Positions 41,062 to 53,861 of a stretch of DNA of 64,000 nucleotides are shown one piece after another (within the stretch, counting starts at the first letter, position 1; the number at the start of each line of letters is the position of its first letter). Source of the stretch: Pseudonocardia parietis. GTDB lineage: Bacteria; Actinomycetota; Actinomycetes; Mycobacteriales; Pseudonocardiaceae. The translations under genes and the position numbers were made by a program. Below the pieces are notes generated by a model that saw only the letters and a program-made list of their open reading frames with translations, made no database searches and was not told the origin of the DNA. Where the stretch lies: contig NZ_JAGINU010000001.1 of the NCBI RefSeq assembly GCF_017876315.1, positions 310,001 through 374,000 of the forward strand. Direction: 5' to 3'.

Positions 41062-41965
41062 CGAGCAGCCTCCTCCTGTTGAGCCTCAACATCTCCACCA
41101 CGAACATAGCGGTCGGCTCCGACAGTCCCGGGATTCCGGCGACCACCGTCTCCACCTGCTGCGCCCGGATTCCGGCGAGCCGAGCCCACCACGTAGCGGC
41201 TTCAGGGACCGCGTCGAGCGTCGTACGTGCCACGTCGACGAGACTGGGGATCGCCGCGCGGCCGGCCACCGGGTCGTGTTCGAAACGGTGCGCCCGGGCC
41301 TTCGCGACGAAGCCTTCCAGACCGTTCCGCAACGTCGTCACGCGGAAGCTGTCCCGCCGCTGGAAGCCGAGCGAACTCGCGTGGTCGAACGAGGGAGCGA
41401 GCCGCATCCCGCCGGGGGCGGAGGCTTCACGCAGCACTGCCCAGTTCTGATCGTGCCGATCCTGGTTGCCCACCCACGCGTCGAGCAGGAGATACCCCGC
41501 GAAGACCTGTCGGGCGTCAGTCGCGGCAAGGCCGGAGGGCGCAGCGATGTCGGCGAGCGCTCGGAGGATCACCGATGGACTGTGCCCCGCCCGCCCGGGT
41601 GGGCGGAGCCTTCCTTCCACGTAAGTCGGATCGATTGCGCTGAGCAGGACGGAACCCGAGACCAGGTTCCATCCGTCGGGCACGACGTTTCGGGACAGGG
41701 AGCCCGGTGTTCCGTCGCGAACGGCCAACTCCACCGCCGCACACGGCATGCCGAGCAGGCCGGCGACCTCGGACACGACCTTCTCCGCCCAGTCCTCCCC
41801 CTGCCTGTGTCCATCGGAGGTGAACACCACCGGTTTGAACAGCCAGTCGTTCTCCGCCGTATCGACGGTGCCCTCGAGAGGCCGTAGCCAGACCTTCTCC
41901 TCCCGGCCCACCGGCTCAGGGCTGACGTTCTCCCAGCGGGAGACGTCGATTACCGGGAACGCCAC
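41051..41965 (-). CDS. HipA-like (CtkA-type) Ser/Thr kinase
   Basis: The 304-residue protein has the HipA/CtkA kinase pattern. WLFKP (about residue 36) provides the ATP-binding lysine, GTPGSLSRN the conserved loop, NQDRHDQNW the catalytic loop (Asp169, His171, Asn174) and APSFDHASSLG the metal-binding Asp. It lacks the N-terminal subdomain of full HipA. GTG 41965 lies six bases after TACCGT; a GTG two codons upstream is possible. HipA-type kinases phosphorylate aminoacyl-tRNA synthetases or other proteins and cause growth arrest. It is encoded first in a two-gene operon with the HIRAN protein. Confidence 0.82.
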   Translation of the reverse strand: MAFPVIDVSRWENVSPEPVGREEKVWLRPLEGTVDTAENDWLFKPVVFTSDGHRQGEDWAEKVVSEVAGLLGMPCAAVELAVRDGTPGSLSRNVVPDGWNLVSGSVLLSAIDPTYVEGRLRPPGRAGHSPSVILRALADIAAPSGLAATDARQVFAGYLLLDAWVGNQDRHDQNWAVLREASAPGGMRLAPSFDHASSLGFQRRDSFRVTTLRNGLEGFVAKARAHRFEHDPVAGRAAIPSLVDVARTTLDAVPEAATWWARLAGIRAQQVETVVAGIPGLSEPTAMFVVEMLRLNRRRLLDVW

Positions 41966-42005
41966 GGTCACACGGTATCCGCGGTCACCGACGAGAATCG
42001 GGAGA

Positions 42006-44999
42006 TCAGCCCAGGAAGTCCCGGCCGGTGTACTCCTCGGTCGCCAGGCTCGGCAGCCCGTCCCAGCCCCAGCGGCGCTCGGTGCCGACCTCGAGGAGGT
42101 AGCCGCCGGTCGGGTGGTCGTACTCGACCCGCTCGATGTGACCCCAGTCGAACATCGCCCGCCCGGGTGGCGGCTCCAGCCGCGACGGCAGCTCGTCGAA
42201 GGTCGCGGTCCGATCGACGCCGGCGAGCACGCCGCCGTTCCCGGCGAAGAACGCGTTGTCCTCGGTAGCGCCCTCCAGGCTGTCACCGGTCCGCAGCCGC
42301 CACTGCGGGGTACCGGCGATCCCGTGCCGCACGACGATCTGGTCCTCGCACGGCCACAGCAGCGCCGAGACCTGGTCGGCGAACACCGGATCACCCCCGA
42401 TCACCTCGGACGCGGGCCGCTCGCGGGCCGGCACCGGCGCACCGGCGGCGAGCCAGCTGTCGGGGCCGTCGAGCCGGTCCTCGACGAGCAGCCGTACCTG
42501 CGTGACGGGGAACCCCGCCTCCGCGAGATCGACCGGCAGGTCGGTCCACTCGGCGGTCTTCTCGCCGGGCAGGTCCGGCTGGAGCCTCGCGGTCGCGGCC
42601 GGGGCACCGACGGGTCCGGTAGCGGCCTCCACGACGATCTCCTGCTCGGGCCGCAGGTCACCGGTGGCCGGGACGAGCACGGTGGGCGTGCCGTCCGCGA
42701 CCGGGAACCAGCCGGTGGCGAGCGTCCCGGTGCCGGCATCGTCGGTGTGCCAGGCCGGTCCATCGGGTTCGGGCCGGTCCGGCGGCGGGCCCTCCCGCAT
42801 GACGCCGGTGAGCTCCGGCGGGCCGGACGCCGGCGGGGCGGGTCCGTCCGGGACCTGGACGACGACGGCGTCGGCCAGCCCGCACGGCTTCCCGGCGAGC
42901 GCGGCCAGGTTCATCGACGCGACCGAGGCGCCCGGGGCCTGCTGCACCGGCGCCAGGGCGAACACGAGCAGCATGAGGACGACACCGCCGGCCGCGGCCG
43001 TGCGCAGCACCGCGCCGTCCGGGCCCGTCCCCGAGGGGCGCCCGGCCCGGCGCCGCCGGTGCATCCACCAGAGCCCGGCCGCGGCGACCAGCAGCCACAG
43101 CAGCGGGCTGCGCAGGTAGAGCGGGCCGAGGTGCGGGGCGAGGACCTGCTGGTGGATCGGCGCGTCGATCACCGAGTGGTTGCCGAACGGCTGCCCCCAG
43201 TCCCCGAACGGCCGCCACAGGTTCGGCCCGGCGTAGATCACGGCGGCGACGACGCCGAGCACGGCCGTCCCGACCGCGACGAGCCGGGCCGGTGCGCGGC
43301 GCGGCAGCGGCCCGCGGGTCAGCGCGATCCCGAGCAGCAGGGTGGCCGGCGCGGCGACGGCACCGAAGTGGTTGACCCACTTGGTCGGGCTGAGCGCGAC
43401 CGCGACCAGGCCGAGCGCGGTGACGGCGAGCGCGAACCCGAGAGCCCGGCCGAGCGGGCCGCCGGTGCCGCGCCGGGTCGCCAGCCGGACCGTGCCGAGT
43501 GCCAGGACGGCGACGGTCAGCAGGACCGGCAGCCGTCGTCCCCATGATCCCTGGTCGTCGACGCCGAGCAGGTTCGCGTAGTGCTCGTACTCCTGCCACC
43601 ACGAGTACTGGAAGTAGTACCAGCGGTGCACGGCGATCGACTCGCGCACGTCGGCGAGGGTCTGGTCGGCCAGCCCGAGCGGCACGACGACGCTCGCCGC
43701 GGCGAGCGCGACCGCGACCGTCGCCGACCGGGTGACCCACCCGGAGTGCACCAGGTGCCACCACACGAGTGGCAGCGCGAGCAGCAGCGGCACGGCGGCG
43801 ACCAGCGCGGCGGGCGCGGCCGTCACACCGAGGACGGCGACGGCCGTGGCCGGGGCGAGCAGCCCGACCGCGCCGGTCCGCAGTGCGGCCGCGACCAGGA
43901 ACAACACCCCGACGGCGGCGAGCGTGCCCGTGGTCTCGGGGCGCAGCGTGATCCCGTACGGCAGGAACCACGCGAGGTGCGCGACGGCCAGCGCCGCGAC
44001 GACACCGGGCCGCCCGCCCGCCCGGTCGGCCAGCGCGATCAGCGTCAGCCGGAGCAGCACCCAGGTCCCGAGCCCGAGCACGACCGGGACCACCCGCATC
44101 GGGAGCAGCCCCCAGCCGGCGACCGCGCCCCAGAACTGCATCAGGTACTGGCCGGTCGTGAACGGGGCCTCGGTGACGTTGAACTGGTAGATCGCGTTGC
44201 CGACGGTGCCGCTGACCTCGGCCTGGCGGGCCATCAGCGCGTACCAGGAGTCGTCGATGTTGACCGGCCCGAGCACCGCCCAGGCGAGGGTCACGACGAG
44301 GACGACGGCGTCGGCGATCCCCGGCCGGGGCGCGACGGCGAGGATCCGCCGGGTGCCGGTCCAGCTGCGGACGGCCACGGCGAGGGTCGCTGCCAGCGCG
44401 ATCAGGTGCGCGACGAGCAGGCCGACCTTCAGCGGGGACGGCGACGACTCGTAGCGCGCGTCGGTGTGCAGCTGCACCTGAAGGCCGTCGGCGGCGGGGC
44501 CGGCGACCGCGGTCGACAGCTCGGCGACCTGCGGCGGGGCGAGCTCCGGGCGCTCGGCGAGCGTCTCGCCGTCGCGGGTCAGGACGGTGCCGTCCGCATC
44601 CGCGGTCACCCGGTAGACACAGCCGTCCCCGACCGGTCCGGTGTGGAGCTCCTCGGCCCCGGACCGGATCGTCAGCGCACCGCCGGTGACGGTCGCGGAC
44701 AGACCGGGTGCGGTGGCCGGGTCCTCGACGTCGGCCGGCATGGTCCGCAGCACGTCGCCGTCGGGCAGCGACGCGGCGGCCGCGCACGGGATCTGGGCGG
44801 TGAACTCCAGCGGCCGGTACGGCGACAGCGGCAGCACCGTCGACGCCGCCGCCCCCGGCTCGGCTCCCGGCCGCGGCCAGCTGACGACCGGGTCGTCGGC
44901 GTCGACCGGGGCCAGCGCCGCGGCGAGCCCGAGCAGGCAGGTCAGGCCGCCGAGCAGCAACAGGAGCAGAGGCCGGCGGGCGGACGCCGCGGTGCTCAC
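42006..44999 (-). CDS. Arabinosyltransferase of the Emb family (copy 2, divergent)
   Basis: This 997-residue protein keeps the Emb plan: signal-anchor helix, lectin-like loop domain, many-helix core and a C-terminal carbohydrate-binding domain. Recognisable blocks are LPYGITLRPETTGTLAAVG, LSPTKWVNHFGAVAAPA and WGQPFGNHSV. The catalytic loop is NIDDSWYALMARQAE, where the usual DDGYI is changed to DDSWY but the methionine of the ethambutol site is kept. It is more distant from EmbB than copy 1. Its GTG overlaps the glfT2 stop by four bases, so it is translated with GlfT2. It may act on a different acceptor. Confidence 0.88.
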   Translation of the reverse strand: MSTAASARRPLLLLLLGGLTCLLGLAAALAPVDADDPVVSWPRPGAEPGAAASTVLPLSPYRPLEFTAQIPCAAAASLPDGDVLRTMPADVEDPATAPGLSATVTGGALTIRSGAEELHTGPVGDGCVYRVTADADGTVLTRDGETLAERPELAPPQVAELSTAVAGPAADGLQVQLHTDARYESSPSPLKVGLLVAHLIALAATLAVAVRSWTGTRRILAVAPRPGIADAVVLVVTLAWAVLGPVNIDDSWYALMARQAEVSGTVGNAIYQFNVTEAPFTTGQYLMQFWGAVAGWGLLPMRVVPVVLGLGTWVLLRLTLIALADRAGGRPGVVAALAVAHLAWFLPYGITLRPETTGTLAAVGVLFLVAAALRTGAVGLLAPATAVAVLGVTAAPAALVAAVPLLLALPLVWWHLVHSGWVTRSATVAVALAAASVVVPLGLADQTLADVRESIAVHRWYYFQYSWWQEYEHYANLLGVDDQGSWGRRLPVLLTVAVLALGTVRLATRRGTGGPLGRALGFALAVTALGLVAVALSPTKWVNHFGAVAAPATLLLGIALTRGPLPRRAPARLVAVGTAVLGVVAAVIYAGPNLWRPFGDWGQPFGNHSVIDAPIHQQVLAPHLGPLYLRSPLLWLLVAAAGLWWMHRRRRAGRPSGTGPDGAVLRTAAAGGVVLMLLVFALAPVQQAPGASVASMNLAALAGKPCGLADAVVVQVPDGPAPPASGPPELTGVMREGPPPDRPEPDGPAWHTDDAGTGTLATGWFPVADGTPTVLVPATGDLRPEQEIVVEAATGPVGAPAATARLQPDLPGEKTAEWTDLPVDLAEAGFPVTQVRLLVEDRLDGPDSWLAAGAPVPARERPASEVIGGDPVFADQVSALLWPCEDQIVVRHGIAGTPQWRLRTGDSLEGATEDNAFFAGNGGVLAGVDRTATFDELPSRLEPPPGRAMFDWGHIERVEYDHPTGGYLLEVGTERRWGWDGLPSLATEEYTGRDFLG

Positions 45000-47017
45000 T
45001 CGAAGATGTGCTTCCAGCCGTCCTTACCGGTCAGCGTCGGCGCCGCCGCCCGGTAGCGCCCGCGCAGGGTCTCCCAGTCGGCGGCGACGGTGCGGTGCAG
45101 CCGCAGTGACTCGCCGACCATCTGCTTGAACATCCGCGGGTCACGGCGCCGAAACGTCACCCCGCGACCGTCCGGGGTGGACACCGTCGCCGAGTCGAGG
45201 CCGGAGAGGACGAACCACTGCGCGTTCGACCACGGCACGTTGCGCTGTGGCCGCTCCTGCAGCGCCGGGTCGGGCGTGCGCAGGTTCCGCAGCACACCGC
45301 GGGCCAGGCCGAGGGCGACCTTGGCCTTCCCGGCCGGGGGCGCCGGGAACAGCTGCGCGCCGAGCGCGTCCAGCTCGGCGGGCGGCACCTCGGTCGCGGA
45401 GTCCATCGGGCGGCCGTCGTCGTACCGGCCGCGCAGCTCGCGGATCTCGTCGAGCACCACCGGCAGCTTCGGGAACAGCGCCTCCGGCCCGGCGAGGAAG
45501 TCGGTGAACGCCTTGAGCTGCAGCGCGACCGCCGAGTACTCCATGAGCATCAGGTGCCGCAGGGTCCGCTTGAACGTCTCCTTGAGCATGGCCCGCGGGT
45601 CGTCCGGCCCGTGCAGTGCGGCCGCGACCAGGCGGTTGCGGTAGTGGAAGTACGCCTGCCAGTCCGACGAGTCGTCCTTCTCGATGAAGGACATGTGCCA
45701 GATCGCGATGCCCGGGACGGTGGCCGTGCGGTAGCCGGCGGCGCGGGCGCGCAGGCCGTACTCGGCGTCGTCCCACTTGATGAACAGCGGCAGCGGCAGG
45801 CCGAGGTCCTCGGCGACCCGGCGCGGGATCAGGCACATCCACCAGGCGTTGTAGTCGACGTCGACCCGGCGGTGCAGCCACGGGGTCTGCCGGAGCGTGC
45901 GCGCGGCGAGGTCGTGGTGTGCCTCGGTCCGCGGGGCAGGCCGCCAGAGGAACTGGTTGCGGTCGACGACCTCGCCCATCGTGGACAGCTGCGAGCGGGC
46001 CTGCAGCGACAGCATCTGCCCGCCGACGATCATGGGCTCGCGGGAGAACCGGGAGAACGCGACCGCGCGGAGCACCGAGTCGGGCTCGAGCAGGATGTCG
46101 TCGTCCATGTAGAGGATCTGCTCGCAGTCGATGCCGCCCGCGTGCGGTCCCGTGCCGTGCAGGACCTCGTACATGATCCGGGCGTAGCCGCCGGAGCCAC
46201 CGAGGTTGGGCTGGTCGACGATCCGGAGTCGGTCCCCGAGCGCGGCCGCGGCCTGCTCGTAGCCGGCCTCGTCGCGGACCTTCTTCGTGCCCTGGTCGGG
46301 CAGGATGATCGCGGTGATCGTGTCGAGCACCTGCGGGTCCGACCCGAGCGCGGTCAGCGTGGCGACGCAGTCGGCGGGCCGGTTGAAGGTCGGCATCCCG
46401 ACGACGACGGCGGCCCGGCCGGGCGCGTCCTGCGGGGCGTGCCAGCCGCCACCGTGCAGGGTGAGGTCGCCCTCGTCGGTGGACAGGTCGAACCAGTACC
46501 AGCCGCCGTCCTCGAACGGGCGCAGGTCCAGCTCCATCGAAATCCGCCGGCGGCCCTGCACGACCTCGCCGCCGACGAAGATCTGCGATCCGTCGGCCTT
46601 GGTGCGGTAGACGTCGACCCGGCCCGAACCCTCCAGGCCCAGCCGCAGCTCGATCGCCCTCAGCGTGGACCAGGCACGCCAGTACCCCGCGGCGAAGGCG
46701 TTGAAGTAGGCACCGAACGAGACCTCGGTGGCCGGCGGGACGGTCGCGCTGGTCCGGTCGGCGACCCGGGTGCGGCGCCCGGAGGCGGTCGACACGGTCA
46801 GTGACAACCGGCGGTCCTGCTCCCCGTGCAGCGGATCGACCGGCGCGAGGGTCGTACCGGGGCGCTCGTCGAGGTAGAGCGCGCGCACCGCGAACGGGTC
46901 GGCGGGCCGGGGCAGGATCACCCGCTGGAGCAGCGTCTCGCCGGTCGTCGTGTCGCCGGACGCCTGGGGCACGGTGTCCATCTCGCTGCCTCGCTGGTCC
47001 GTGGGGGCGGTGGTCAT
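44996..47017 (-). CDS. glfT2: Galactofuranosyltransferase GlfT2
   Basis: The 673-residue protein matches mycobacterial GlfT2 (Rv3808c). Visible blocks are LLQRVILPRPADPFAVRALY, EVSFGAYFNAFAAGYWRAW, PFEDGGWYWFD, GMPTFNRPADCV, QPNLGGSGGYAR, the metal-binding YMDDDILLEPDS, IKWDDAEYGLRA and IWHMSF with the catalytic-site His. It polymerises most of the galactan with alternating beta-1,5 and beta-1,6 links on the cytoplasmic face. ATG 47017 is preceded by GAGGCAG; a second ATG 12 codons later is possible. emb copy 2 overlaps its stop. The 304 bases upstream hold no gene, only an inverted repeat and a candidate -10 (TACGCT, 47119 to 47114). Confidence 0.95.
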   Translation of the reverse strand: MTTAPTDQRGSEMDTVPQASGDTTTGETLLQRVILPRPADPFAVRALYLDERPGTTLAPVDPLHGEQDRRLSLTVSTASGRRTRVADRTSATVPPATEVSFGAYFNAFAAGYWRAWSTLRAIELRLGLEGSGRVDVYRTKADGSQIFVGGEVVQGRRRISMELDLRPFEDGGWYWFDLSTDEGDLTLHGGGWHAPQDAPGRAAVVVGMPTFNRPADCVATLTALGSDPQVLDTITAIILPDQGTKKVRDEAGYEQAAAALGDRLRIVDQPNLGGSGGYARIMYEVLHGTGPHAGGIDCEQILYMDDDILLEPDSVLRAVAFSRFSREPMIVGGQMLSLQARSQLSTMGEVVDRNQFLWRPAPRTEAHHDLAARTLRQTPWLHRRVDVDYNAWWMCLIPRRVAEDLGLPLPLFIKWDDAEYGLRARAAGYRTATVPGIAIWHMSFIEKDDSSDWQAYFHYRNRLVAAALHGPDDPRAMLKETFKRTLRHLMLMEYSAVALQLKAFTDFLAGPEALFPKLPVVLDEIRELRGRYDDGRPMDSATEVPPAELDALGAQLFPAPPAGKAKVALGLARGVLRNLRTPDPALQERPQRNVPWSNAQWFVLSGLDSATVSTPDGRGVTFRRRDPRMFKQMVGESLRLHRTVAADWETLRGRYRAAAPTLTGKDGWKHIFE

Positions 47018-47160
47018 CGCAGAAACTGCCTCGGGGGGTCGGCGGGTTCCGGTCGGGGTCCCGCGTCGGCTACGGCATCGCTGGTGAGTTCGGACCGGTC
47101 GGGATCCGATCGAAGCGTAACGGCGGACCACCCGACAGCCGGGAGCCGGTCGAGAGTGTC

Positions 47161-47178
47161 GGTGACGCAAGGGTCACC
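47161..47178. promoter_or_regulatory. Inverted repeat in the glfT2/mntA spacer
   Basis: GGTGAC-GCAAGG-GTCACC has perfect 6-base arms in the 304-base spacer between divergent glfT2 and mntA. Its half-site GGTGAC also forms the palindrome at 34240 before emb1. Confidence 0.3.
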
Positions 47179-47321
47179 CTCGGTGCGCCGACCACCACGG
47201 GAGCACACCTCGCTCGATCCCGGGGCGACGCGAGCCGGCGTCCGGGACCGGTGGGTCCGCCGCGGCCGTGGCACCGCGGCGACGGGCCGGGCACCGGGCC
47301 TCCGGATGCGACACTGGTCGT

Positions 47322-47714
47322 GTGACCGGCGCCCGGCAGAGCCTCCGCACCGAGACCGTCGCGGCGTTGCGCGCGACAGGGGCCCGGTTCGCGCTGGTAC
47401 ACGGCAGCCGGGCCGCAGGCGGGGCGCCCCGGCAGGATTCCGATCTCGACGTGGCGGCCTGGTGGCCGCGGGACTCACCGGCGTCGTTCGAGGTGGATCT
47501 GCCCCCGGACGTCGACCTCCTGGTGCTGAACGACGCGCCGCTGGAGCTCGCCGGTCGGGTCGCGCTGGACGGGGAACTCCTGTTCGACGACGACCCGCCG
47601 GCCCGGGTGCGGTGGGTGGCCACCATGCGGAAGATCTACGCCGACGAGCTTCCGAGGATCACCCGTGCGCACCGGGAGTTCCTCGACACGATGAGGAGCC
47701 GGGATGGTCGATGA
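47322..47714 (+). CDS. mntA: MntA-type minimal nucleotidyltransferase antitoxin
   Basis: The 130-residue protein has the minimal nucleotidyltransferase signature: VHGSRAAGG followed by DSDLDVAAW (about residues 26-44), with a further Asp in DVDLLVLN as the third metal ligand. MntA antitoxins add AMP to a tyrosine of the HepT toxin. GTG 47322 has GACACT six bases upstream (leaderless pattern). The hepT start lies 11 bases inside its 3' end. It is inserted between glf and glfT2, which are neighbours in mycobacteria. Confidence 0.85.
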   Translation: MTGARQSLRTETVAALRATGARFALVHGSRAAGGAPRQDSDLDVAAWWPRDSPASFEVDLPPDVDLLVLNDAPLELAGRVALDGELLFDDDPPARVRWVATMRKIYADELPRITRAHREFLDTMRSRDGR

Positions 47715-48111
47715 GGTCCGGGTGGCCCGCCTCCTACGGGCGATCACCGACGATCTCGCGGTGCTACGGGCCGAGGCGAACGCGACATCGCAGCGACGCG
47801 CCGACCCGTTGTGGCTGCGCGGGATCAAGTACGTGTTCGTGACCGCCATCGAAGGCTGCGTGGATGTCGCGCAGCACCTCTGCTCGTCGGAGGGGTGGGG
47901 TCCACCACGCGACAACGGTGACGCGCTCCGCCTGCTCGGACGGCACGGCGTTCTTCCAGACGACCTGTCCGACCGGCTCGCCCGGGCGGTCGGATTCCGC
48001 AACGTGCTGGTGCACGACTACGTGGACGTCGACGACACGATCGTGCTCGCACGGCTGCAGGACCTGTCCGACCTGGATGACCTCGTCCGCGCGGTGGCCC
48101 GCTGGTCGTGA
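47704..48111 (+). CDS. hepT: HepT-type HEPN toxin
   Basis: This 135-residue all-helical protein has the HEPN RNase motif R-x4-H-x-Y as RNVLVHDY (Arg99, His104, Tyr106). The tyrosine is the residue modified by MntA in known type VII toxin-antitoxin systems. It would cut RNA, probably tRNA, when free. It overlaps mntA by 11 bases and ends just before convergent glf. Confidence 0.85.
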   Translation: MVDEVRVARLLRAITDDLAVLRAEANATSQRRADPLWLRGIKYVFVTAIEGCVDVAQHLCSSEGWGPPRDNGDALRLLGRHGVLPDDLSDRLARAVGFRNVLVHDYVDVDDTIVLARLQDLSDLDDLVRAVARWS

Positions 48112-48125
48112 CGGAGCGGCCGAGC

Positions 48126-51597
<3,472 letters not shown>

Positions 51598-51601
<4 letters not shown>

Positions 51602-53811
51602 TCGACACGCCCACCTGGCTGTCCGCGCTGCCCGCCGCGCTCGCGGCCGTGTTCTGGGTGGTCGGTCCGGGCCTGCTCGTGACCAGGACGTCCGGGCTGC
51701 GCGGGATCACCGCGTGGGGTGCGGCGCCCGCGGTGTCGGTGGCGCTGATCGCGACGTCGGCGGTCCTCGGCGCGGGGATCGGCGTGCCGTGGGGGCCGTG
51801 GCTGCCCCTGCTCCTCGCCGTACTGGTGACCGTTCTGGTCGTCGTCTTCCGCAGCTTCCTCGCCCGCCGCCCCGCGGGCAGCCCGCTGCACCGTGGCTGG
51901 CGGTCGGCGCTGAGCTCCTGGGAGCCGGGCCGGCGGCTGCGGTCCGCGGTGGTCCGGCTGCGCACCCCACGGGGCCTGTTCGCCCGCGGTCCCGAACCGC
52001 TGACCACGGCCCTCCCCCACGTCTGGCGGACCTCCGCCCAGCGGGACGGACCGGACGGTAGGCGCGCCGGGCTCGCCGCGCTGCTCGGCACGGCCGTCGC
52101 GGCGGGTCTCGCCTGGCTGACGGTGGTGCGCGGCTTCGGCCCGGTGGACCAGCTCTCGTCCACCTACGACGCCGTCTTCCACTACAGCGGGATCGCGCAC
52201 GTCCTCGGGACCGGGGACGCGTCGTCGCTGACCCTCGGCACGCTGACCAGCCCCGGGCAGCCGACCGCGTTCTACCCGGCCGCCTGGCACGACCTGGTGT
52301 CCCTGGTCGCGATGACGTCCGGGGCCACGGTCCCGGTCGCGGCCAACCTGACGGCCTGGGTGGTCGCGGGTGTCGTCTTCCCGCTGTCCGCGCTCCTGCT
52401 CACCCGGCACGTGATCGGCCGGTCGACCGGCGCCGCCGCCGTCACCCCGGTGCTGGCCACCGGCTTCACCGGGTTCCCGTGGGCCCTGATGTCCTTCGGG
52501 GTGCTGTGGCCGAACCTGCTCGGTCTGGCGCTGCTGCCCGCGGTGCTCGCCTCGGGGACGGCCCTGCTGGGCCTGGCGCGGGAACCGGTCCTACGGCCGG
52601 GCGGCGCGCTCGCCCTCGGCCTGACCGGGACGCTCGCGCTCGGGTTCGCCCACCCGAACACGGTGTTCAGCCTCGCCGTGCTCGCCGTGTTCCCGTTGCT
52701 GTGGGCCCTCGCACGGCTGATCCGGCACCGGATGCTCACCCGGCGCTTCTGGCAGCCGCTGCTGGGGCTGGTCTGCACCGTCGGCGGGCTCGCGCTGGTG
52801 GGCTGGCTGATGGTGGCGTCGCCGCTGCTCGCCGGCGTGCGGAGCTTCGACTGGCCGGCGTTCACGAGCACGCCGTCGGCGATCACCGAGGTACTGCTGC
52901 TCGGGACGAACAACCGGCCCGCGCTCTGGGTGCTGGCCGCGATGGTGCTCGTCGGGGCGGTGGCATCCTTCCGGCGGGTCACGACGTCGTGGCTGGTCCC
53001 GGCGCACGCGGCGTCGGGCCTGCTGTACGTGCTCGCCGCGTCCCGGGAGGACGCGCTCACCGCCGGGCTGACCGGTGCCTGGTACAACGACTCGTTCCGG
53101 CTGGCCGCGATGCTGCCGGTCACCGGGGTGCCGCTCGCGGTACTCGGGGTCGTCACCGTCGCGGGGCTCCTGCACCGGGCGCTGCTGACCTCGCGCCTGC
53201 CCGCCGGGCACCCGGTGCGCCGTCGCGGGGCCCCGGCCCTCCTCACGACCGGGATCGCCGCGCTCGTGCTGCTCGGCTCCGGGGGCCTGTCCACCTCGCT
53301 GCACTCGTCGGTACTGGCCGGGACCTACCAGCTGTCCGCGGACGTACTGCTCGAACCGGGACAGCGTGAGTTCCTGGAACGGGTGGGGACGCTCGTCCCG
53401 CCCGGTTCGGTGGTCGCCGCCGACCCGTTCACCGGGAACTCGCTGCTGTATCCGCTGACCGGCCGCGAGGTCCTGTTCCCGCACCTCATCGGCAGCTGGA
53501 CGCCGGAGCAGACCGTCGTCGCCACCCGGCTGCGCAACGCCGCGGACGACCCGGAGGTGTGCGCGGCCGCCGCGGCGACCCGCGTCGAGTACGTCCTCAC
53601 CGGTCCGATCACGTTCTGGCCGTGGCACGGGGGTGCGCGCTGGTACCCGGGCCTGCACGACATCGCACCGGTGCCCGGGTTCGAGCTCGTCGCCACCGGC
53701 GGGGAGACGGCGTTGTGGCGCCTGACCGCCTGCGACGAACCACCGCCGGTCGATGCGGTCCCGCCGGTGGCCGGGGGTCCGGTGGAGCCGGTTCCGATGC
53801 CCTCGCCGTGA
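51598..53811 (+). CDS. Large polytopic membrane protein (DUF6541-like), copy B
   Basis: This 737-residue protein is a paralogue of the preceding one, with the same plan and matching blocks: GLRGITAWGAAP, TYDAVFHYSGIAHVL, DASSLTLG, AFYPAAWHD and YPLTGREVLFPHLIGSWTPEQ. It also ends with a paired-cysteine tail domain (CAAAAATRVEYVLTGP, then WRLTAC). The ATG overlaps the copy A stop by four bases. Two such genes side by side suggest a heteromeric enzyme or two linkage-specific transferases. Function unproven. Confidence 0.75.
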
Positions 53812-53861
53812 CCCTCGTACGGTAGGTCCCCCTGATCGCCCGAACGGAGAGCGCCCCCGAC

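Noticed and set aside
41051..41965. SLS in the HipA-like protein as the HipT autophosphorylation SxS motif
   Set aside because: It lies after the ATP-binding lysine in a GxLSRN loop common to CtkA-type kinases, not in the glycine-rich loop position used by HipT.
47161..47178. GGTGAC-N6-GTCACC as a Crp site
   Set aside because: The actinobacterial Crp motif is GTGA-N6-TCAC; here the GTGA and TCAC words are eight bases apart, so the spacing does not fit.
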